Source: Melitaea cinxia (taxonomy: Eukaryota; Arthropoda; Insecta; Lepidoptera; Nymphalidae). Taken from it: 64,000 nucleotides of DNA. The stretch is taken from positions 2,228,001 to 2,292,000 of the forward strand of contig NC_059423.1 in the NCBI RefSeq assembly GCF_905220565.1, in the 5' to 3' direction. Shown here piece by piece: positions 57,322 to 64,000 of this stretch. Within the stretch, counting starts at the first letter, position 1. Each line of letters begins with the position of its first letter. The notes under the pieces were generated by a model that worked only from the letters and a program-made list of their open reading frames with translations, was not told where the DNA came from and ran no database searches. A program made the position numbers and the translations under genes.

Positions 57322-57530
57322 GTCTATACTAATAAATGGAGACCTAGTTTTTTTGATTGGTTATTCTGTAAAAACTACTGAACCGATCGGAATAATACTT
57401 ATACCATAAGATGCAGCGTGCTTCGGAAAAGGTTTTAGTATATGATATGGTGGTGATTACAATACGTGTAAAGAAATATGGACAGACAGTGGTCGCTAGT
57501 AAATAATATTATAATAAATTCACAATATAA
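57322..57530 (+). repeat. Family I dispersed repeat
   Basis: CTATACTAATAAATGGAGAC, GAACCGATCGGAATAATACT, CATAAGATGCAGCGTGCTTC. Confidence 0.65.
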
Positions 57531-57884
57531 ATACCATGGCAATGGTTACCATAGTAACGGACGCAAGTTCACACAAATACACACCAACACATACACAAAC
57601 GTACACAACAAACGCAGTCACTTATGTACTTACACAACATATAAAAAACACAAATGAATTGATTGCCAACTCATTTTTAAAATCGAATAATAATGTAATA
57701 ACGTGCAAAAAAATCTTAAATATTTAACAGGTAATCATATAACACTTTGGATATTCAATGTCATAATAATATTAACATAATCATATTTTATATATAAATT
57801 TGCTTTTCTAAAATGATTCATTAGCCTTTATTATTATTATCATTATATTTTTTATACTACTCAATTTTTTTTACACTACTAGAT

Positions 57885-58455
57885 TGGCGAACAGGCATAT
57901 GGCTCAACTAATTCAGATGGTAAGCGATTTATCACATCAGCCTATCTCAGTCCACTAATAGACATAGGCCTCCACAAGTTCGAGCCAAAAATGTCGTGAA
58001 CTCAAATGTTTTGCCTGTCACCACGCTGGACACGCGGGTGACTTCGGGGCTGGCTTGGTCGCACCGAAGACACTGCTGCCCGTCTTCGGCCTGTGTATTT
58101 CACAGCCAGTAGTTGGATGGTTATCCCGCCATCGGTCGGCTTTTTAAGTTCCAAGGTGGTAGTGGAACTGTGTTGTCCCTTAGTCGCCTCTTAAGATACC
58201 CACGGGAAGTGAGGGGAGGGCTATATTCTTTAAGCCGTAACCACAAAGCAAAACCAAGGTGGTAAGCGATTACTGTAGCCTATAATGGTCTGCAATACCG
58301 AAGCTCTGCAAACCCTAACATCATACCTCCTGGAGTTTTGGTCACCTTAATCGAGAATAGTGTTAATTAGCTGCGATATTCTGTAAGGTTAAGGTACTTC
58401 CCCAGACGGATTGGTCCAGATCTTGAACTGAATATTATCTGCCATGAAAACCCAC
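57885..58455 (+). repeat. Family E copy split by a family B insertion
   Basis: Family E sequence runs to 57929, is interrupted by 57930-58259, and resumes at 58260 after a repeated TGGTAAGCGATT, continuing to GGTTAAGGTACTTCCCCAGA. Confidence 0.75.
57930..58259 (-). mobile_element. Family B short element, full length, nested in family E
   Basis: 330 bp flanked by the 12-bp duplication TGGTAAGCGATT (57918-57929 and 58260-58271). Includes CACTGCTGCCCGTCTTCGGC, CCCGCCATCGGTCGGC and AGTCGCCTCTTAAGATACCC. Confidence 0.88.
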
Positions 58456-58768
58456 TCCTCCATGATGACAGACACATCCGGTACGTAGTTTCCGGAGCAC
58501 AATACGTACTGCTCTACGCACAATTATACTTAGGAAATAACCCTGATAAGTATGAAATTCCAACACAATAAGGCGTATTTATCGACAAACATCTCACTGC
58601 TTGAGGACAGAATGTTATTGATAATGCAAACACACACATAGCATCGTATTAAAGTGCGTCTGCTAAAATCGTGTTCAATATGAAGAATTTGTTTTCGATG
58701 GTAGATATCGTAAAAGTTGGGATTACTTCAATAATTATATTTTATAATCTTCAAATCTTAATATATCT

Positions 58769-58770
<2 letters not shown>

Positions 58771-58827
<57 letters not shown>
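58771..58827. repeat. (AT)28 microsatellite
   Basis: About 57 bp of uninterrupted AT dinucleotides. Confidence 0.95.
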
Positions 58828-58831
<4 letters not shown>

Positions 58832-59364
58832 CGCGTCACGTTGTTTGTCCGCGATGGACTCCTAAACTACTTAACCGATTTTAATCAAATTTTCACACCG
58901 TGTGCAGTTTGTTCCAACTTGAAAGATAGGCTATATTTATTTTTATATATGTAATTATTATATTTAAGAAAAAATAATAAGGTGATACGTAGTACGCCAG
59001 GTCAGTTAGCGTAATATAATCAAGTAAGATTTTAAACAAAATAATAATTTATAAACTGAACCCGGATGTGTAAATCTCAGTCAAGATTTATGTGTTATTA
59101 GGTGTATATAGGAGTCTTACTGGTTTAGCTGTTAAACAACAATTTAGCTATTCATAATTAAATCTCTTGTCTCACAACATTACATCTTTCTAGTTTTGTA
59201 AAAATTTTTGATCATGGGCGGTGTTGTCTTTCTAAATCGTTCCTTTATAATGACAAAATAAATTTCAGTACAAAAATAGCAAGAGAAAGAGCTAATGTTC
59301 GCTAATCCGTTGTATACTACGGGTATCATACAAATAGGCTTGTTCAATAAATTTATATATTTCT

Positions 59365-59570
59365 AGCTGACCCCGCAAACATTGTTTTGCCATATATGTT
59401 ATTAACCCCCTTAAACCCGCTCCCCCTTTACAACTTAGGGGTATGAAAAATAGATTTTGGCCGATTCTCAGGACTACCCGAAATGCACACAAAATTTCAT
59501 GAAAATCTGTCCAGCCGTTTCGGAGGAGTATTGTAACTATGTGACACGAGAATTTTATATATTAAATAAT
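59365..59570 (-). mobile_element. Helitron-like element
   Basis: CTAGCTGACCCCGCAAACAT, ATATGTTATTAACCCCCTTA, CAAAATTTCATGAAAATCTG, GAGAATTTTATATATT; reverse of 29535-29755. Confidence 0.65.
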
Positions 59571-59571
59571 T

Positions 59572-59683
59572 TATCCACCAACCTGCATTGGAGCAGCATG
59601 GTTCGATTAACTTCTGATCCTTCTCATACGTGGGGTAAGAAGCCTATGCCCAGCAGTGGGATATTACAGGCTGAAGCGAATAA
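59572..59683 (+). repeat. SINE family A tail
   Basis: CCTGCATTGGAGCAGCATGG, AAGCCTATGCCCAGCAGTGG, ATATTACAGGCTGAAGCG. It abuts the Helitron-like element. Confidence 0.75.
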
Positions 59684-59789
59684 TAATTCAATTATATATT
59701 CTAAGTTTTATTTTTTAGACACAGCAATTTTTTTTGATGAAACATACTTATAAATAATACAAATAATCAATTACATACACTACATCCAG

Positions 59790-59865
59790 TTCCAATGCGG
59801 GAATCGATTCCACAACCCCTGGACAAGAAAGCAAACTACAAACCGCGCCAACGGATTAGTCAATG
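59790..59865 (-). repeat. SINE head fragment
   Basis: TGCGGGAATCGATTCCACAA and ACCGCGCCAACGGATTAGTC resemble reversed polymerase III boxes. Confidence 0.5.
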
Positions 59866-60595
59866 TTCAAATAAAAATATTTGAAATTAGAATATGTATT
59901 AAACTTTTTCTAAAGCTATTTTTTAATTGCAAAAAAAAAAAAGAAAAAAGATGCATCCTTTAGAGCTTGACAACTCAGCGGTATCAGTCCTGATTCCAAC
60001 TAGACTTGATTAAAAAAAATCTACGCTCAGAACTCAGAAGATAAAATTTTATAAATTAAATACTAATAGTTAATATTTATGTATTGTGTGAGTACTATAT
60101 GAGTAATACGTAAATATAAATGTTATTTTGCCTACACGGGTTTGTGGAGTAAATATAAAAAATACCCATCTGCTGAAACTATGAGTGTCTACTTAACGCT
60201 ATGTATATTAAGTTATATAAAAGATACTAGTGTCCATACATATTTATAAGTTTCTTTTATAATGGCAGCATCATTATCATTACTTACGGACTTCAAACGT
60301 ATAACGGGAGCGGCGAAGATCACACATACATCCTAAAATCTTTACTAACCCAAAAAGTCTTTTAAAAAAAGTAATTGAAACTCAGTTACGTTACAACAGT
60401 TGTTGATTCACATCCCAATTCAAGTTATTGTAAGTAAAACTTCACCGATAAATAGGTTTAGTTAGAGGGACATCCATTAATTACGTGAGCTCAGAATGGG
60501 GGGAGGGGTCTAATGAAATCTCATCAAATCTTATTTAAACCGAGGGGAGCATAATCGAAAATCTCACCTCAACTCCCAAAATTTTTGCCCCCGCG

Positions 60596-60937
60596 CTTCA
60601 GCCTGTAATATCCCACTACTGGGCATAGGCCTCTTTCCCCATGTAGGAGAAGGATCAGAGCTTAATCCACCACGCTGCTCCAATGCGGGTTGGCGGATAT
60701 ATTCCCTACTATGAGTAACGATCGCTATCAGATGTACATGATAACAACCGGGACCGACGGCTTAACGTGCACTCCGAGGCACGGTGGGGAGCCCTACAAG
60801 GACTGCACAAACACCCAGACCACGGCAAACACCTGTATGGCCAATACAAATGTTTGTCATGTGCGGGGATCGAACCCGCAACTGCCAGCGCAACAACTAC
60901 AATCCATGGCTGTGACCGTTGCGCCAACGCGGCGTCA
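60596..60937 (-). mobile_element. tRNA-derived SINE (family A), complete
   Basis: Best copy in the window. Read on the minus strand: ACGCCGCGTTGGCGCAACGG, B box GGTTCGATCCC (60866-60876), ACATGACAAACATTTGTATT, the body, and the tail CCAGTAGTGGGATATTACAG then GCTGAAGCG. About 340 bp. Very similar to 7786-8118. Confidence 0.88.
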
Positions 60938-61699
60938 CAATAAATCCCATGACTAATAAAATTATTTAGTTCTTGCTTTGAATTTTATTTAATTTAATTA
61001 AATTAACTTTAGTATACTTGAGCAGTGTATTATTTCCCGTTAATCTCTATTGTATTCACGTCAATCTCACATAAGGTGAGGGAGGGGTCCAGGCAAATCT
61101 CACTAAATTTCACCTAAGGGGGGAGGCGTCTAAACTGATTGAAAAATATCTCACGTAATTAATCGATGTCCTCTAGGCATATAAAAGCCTAGAAGCGCTA
61201 AAAATACACATAAGAACACGTCAGTAGTAACGTAGGCTCAAGGCCGTTGAAAGTTATGACATAAAGTTCTAACAATGTCGTAGGCGTCGCTGGCTCGTCT
61301 GGCTGTATAATGACATAAGAAATTATATTTCATCTTAAATGGAGCTGTTTGAGTATTAGATCATATTGTGTGATTAGGTGTTTATACCAGTTAGGTTTTT
61401 TGTTTTCGATTTTTAGTCATCGTTTCGTAAATGGCAGCCAAGAGACGGATCCTAATTTATTTATGGGATATTACTAATCACGAATGTCAATCTTTTAGTT
61501 TATTAACTGTGATAGGTTTACGAAGTTCTTTTGAAGCTCACTTGACTGTCATTTTTTTGATTTTGACAAATAAAATATTTCTTATTTATTATATTAAATT
61601 TTCTAGCTTTACAAATTACCTATGTTTCTTTCACGACTAACGCAAGATGAAAAACTATCATTAAATGGTAACAAAAGTACACCAATCACTCACGATCTA

Positions 61700-61875
61700 T
61701 TATTTATATACTAATATTATAAAGAAGAAAAATTTGATTGTTTCTTTACATTGAATAGGCTCCACTATCCGCGGGTGACATAGGCTATATTATATTTTCA
61801 AAGAAATTAGGGGGAAAAAAAAATTGAAATTTTTGTTAAATACCCGTGCGAAGCCGGGGCGGGATGCTAGTATTT
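61700..61875 (+). mobile_element. Helitron-like small element ending CTAG
   Basis: TATACTAATATTATAAAGAA, CCGCGGGTGACATAGGCTAT, and the end GAAGCCGGGGCGGGATG then CTAG. Confidence 0.5.
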
Positions 61876-62887
61876 ATTAAGACTCCTTTCTTAGTGCTCA
61901 ATTATGTTTTGTAAAATGTAGTCGTAGTTGAGCGATAAAAACGACGACAATTAACGCGATTATATACAACCAAAACTCGACTGATTTACGCAAGATGATT
62001 TTGACAACATAGGGCAAGTTAAAAGTGCAATGACTTGATACGTCACTTGTCGCGTTGTTGTATGTCGTTCTTTTAACGACAAGTTATTCAACTCACGTTA
62101 TTCTAGAACTACACTATTGAAAGCCGTTTTAACCTGAAGAAGAAGAGGTATTCTAGAACTATCGATATTATTGTTATCTACGTCATAACCATTAAAAAAG
62201 GTTATATAAGGGCATTAACAAAAATAAGTAATTGTGTTTTATTTATATTTTTGCCAGTTTATTTGGATTATTTGTTTTAATAATATAAAATTCATAAAAG
62301 AACAAAAAATAATAAATTATTAAATTAATAAGCAATACATTATTGTAACACATGCAATTAGTTAGTTTATAGTTATGATTCAGATCCTCCAGGCTCATAA
62401 CCGTCAAAATAAATATTTATTTAAGGTCCAGATTAACAAATTTAAAGAGTTATTTTTTACAGCCTATGACCCATTAAAAGACTTAAAATCAAACCGGTAG
62501 TAGATGTAACAAATAAAAGTTATGTTCATGGCGAGGTTTGCCGGAATAGAACCCGTGACCTTTGTATTTAAAATATTATAAAGTATCATCTTTAACCTTT
62601 AAGCTATCAGTCTTTCTTTAAATTACAATTTATTCGGAATTTCATTGACGCGGCGAGTTCGTAACGAACCTTGATGACGCAACCTTAGTGATGTCGATGA
62701 ATTTAAAAATATGCCGATGTCGATAAATTTAAAAATAGATTCTGATTGATTGATTTTTATTTATTGATTTTTTATTTATTGTAAACAATATTTTTAATTT
62801 ATAACCGCTTAGGTTGAATTCTCTTATATAACAGTAACATAAATTAATTAAATTCAATTCATAAATTATTTGTGAAGATTTATTTAG

Positions 62888-62895
62888 GTTAAGTG
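62888..62895. repeat. 8-bp target-site duplication, left (GTTAAGTG)
   Basis: Repeated at 63874-63881. Confidence 0.88.
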
Positions 62896-63873
62896 TAGGG
62901 TTGCCAACTTTTTTTGACAAAAAAAAACGTATAAAATGGTTTGGATAGGAAAAAATAAAGTATTTGGAAGAAAAAAAAAGTATTTTTCAAATTTTATGTT
63001 TTTATTGCTTTAAAAACGTATTTTTGTGTGCCTTTAGCACATGCTAACAATTTTTTGTTATATTTAAATGTTTCAAACTTGTTTAAAAATCATTATTTAA
63101 ATTTATATAAATAAAAATTCGTTTCTAATTAAATTTATTGACGCTATATTTCTCTCTTCTCGCTACTTTAGATTCATTACTAAAAAAACCCTTTCAGTAA
63201 AAGCTTAAGTAGTGGGAACAGAAAGTAAGTAAGAATTTTTTTTTATATTTGGTAAGCTATCAGGTGCATTTTTAAGTATATATTGCCATTTTTCAACTGT
63301 ACTTTTCACTGAAATTTTTTTATCATCATTAGTGATTTTTTTTTTGTCTTATTCATTCGGAATATATATCCTGCATCTTAACATTTAATCCGTCTTGTAA
63401 TTTAGTTTTTATAATTATCATTTCAAAATTTTCAAATTTAACCGCATTTTTTAAGGACACGTTAGGGAGTATTGAAAGCCAGTTATCTTCGCTAAGGTCA
63501 AACAATTTTTCCAACCATTGATTCCTTAACTGCATATAAACAAAGCCAACGGTCAATTTTTCTACAATATCGTTGATAGTGAGTAGTGACATCTGTGACA
63601 AATGTCAGATTGTCACCTGTCCTGTCACATTCAAAACACCACATCTGTCATCTAACATTTCGTTCAGTAATTTTAAATCCTTTCCATCATCCGTTTTACC
63701 TTATGTGTACCGTTAAATAGTTAAGTACCCATAATGAGTATCTTGTTTCACGCATCACAGTAAAGATTGAAAATAAAGTATTTTCATATACTTTATTTGT
63801 ATGCAAAAGTATAAAGTATATTTACCAAAAATAAAGTAAAATACTTTATTATAAAGTATGGTTGGCAACCCTA
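62896..63873. mobile_element. hAT-like DNA transposon, 978 bp, non-autonomous
   Basis: Perfect 13-bp terminal inverted repeats TAGGGTTGCCAAC (62896-62908) and its complement (63861-63873), with an 8-bp duplication GTTAAGTG on both sides. The 8-bp duplication and AGGGTTGCCA-type ends are hAT hallmarks. AAATAAAGTATTT-type subterminal repeats occur at both ends. The inside holds only a short open frame (63353-63601), so it cannot encode a full transposase. Confidence 0.88.
63353..63601 (-). pseudogene. Short ORF inside the hAT-like element, possible transposase remnant
   Basis: 82 codons beginning MSQMSLLTINDIVEKLTVGF, with SEDNWLSILPNVSLKNAVKF later. The composition looks protein-like and the position suits the remnant of a transposase or associated protein. 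I cannot assign a domain, and it is far too short for a hAT transposase (usually 500-700 residues). Confidence 0.4.
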
Positions 63874-63881
63874 GTTAAGTG
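63874..63881. repeat. 8-bp target-site duplication, right (GTTAAGTG)
   Basis: Matches 62888-62895. Confidence 0.88.
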
Positions 63882-64000
63882 TCACAAGTTTAAATGAAAT
63901 TAAAACAATGTTAGAAATTTATTTGAATTTGAGTGGATGCGTTATAAAAATGTATATTTATCTAACTACGTGAACTAATAGTAGGAATTGAAAAATAATG

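Larger units (their letters stand above)
52795..64000. other. Region upstream of the first coding exon: repeats, leader exon not identified
   Basis: 11.2 kb of intron and/or upstream DNA. Named repeats are listed separately. 53290-54260, 57540-57870, 59880-60560, 61140-61690 and 61880-62890 are AT-rich with nothing I recognise. No TATA/initiator pair could be assigned. Confidence 0.6.

Noticed and set aside
60690..60956. Plus-strand frame resembling one at 7869-8120
   Set aside because: Both read the same SINE; the similarity is due to the repeat, not to a gene family.

Overview
This is a piece of an insect genome, almost certainly a moth or butterfly. It is AT-rich, has large introns, and carries tRNA-derived SINEs, RTE-type LINE ends and Helitron-like repeats of the kind common in Lepidoptera. 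The tRNA-derived SINE resembles the Metulj family described from Heliconius, so a nymphalid butterfly is possible; that is recall, not a database match.

One host gene fills most of the window on the minus strand. Ten coding exons, joined by phase-consistent splice sites, run from the start codon at 52786 to an exon cut by the window edge at 1-92. They encode at least 1404 residues: a signal peptide, a low-complexity N-terminal region, a six-cysteine clip domain, a Pro/Thr-rich linker, a second clip-like domain, a long Gly/Gln octapeptide-repeat region and a trypsin-fold domain whose catalytic His is replaced by Ala. The architecture and protease-domain sequence point to a lepidopteran orthologue of the secreted inactive serine protease scarface. 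The C-terminus and catalytic-Ser region lie outside the window. A 5' UTR exon must lie upstream (above 52794) but was not located. One intron uses a GC donor.

The 10-kb intron between the repeat exon and the protease domain holds a structurally complete, apparently recent Ty3/gypsy-type LTR retrotransposon (11937-18188), in opposite orientation to the gene. It has 130-bp LTRs that look identical, a 4-bp target duplication, intact gag and pol frames overlapping in a +1 relation, and no env. Its leader carries a small ORF with a membrane segment and a duplicated 39-bp motif.

The remainder is intron or upstream DNA made largely of dispersed repeats. These are a tRNA-derived SINE family (A), a second short family of about 330 bp (B) with 11-15 bp target duplications, RTE LINE 3' ends, a family with the core CGACGGTTGTTGTCGG (C), a family with AACCGACTTCAA ends (D), a family with the core GGTAAGCGATTACCG (E), Helitron-like elements ending in CTAG, further short families, and one 978-bp hAT-like element with an 8-bp target duplication (62896-63873). 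The tails of families A and B match the last codons and stop of the RTE ORF, which suggests that an RTE LINE mobilised both. No rRNA, true tRNA, CRISPR or second host gene was found.
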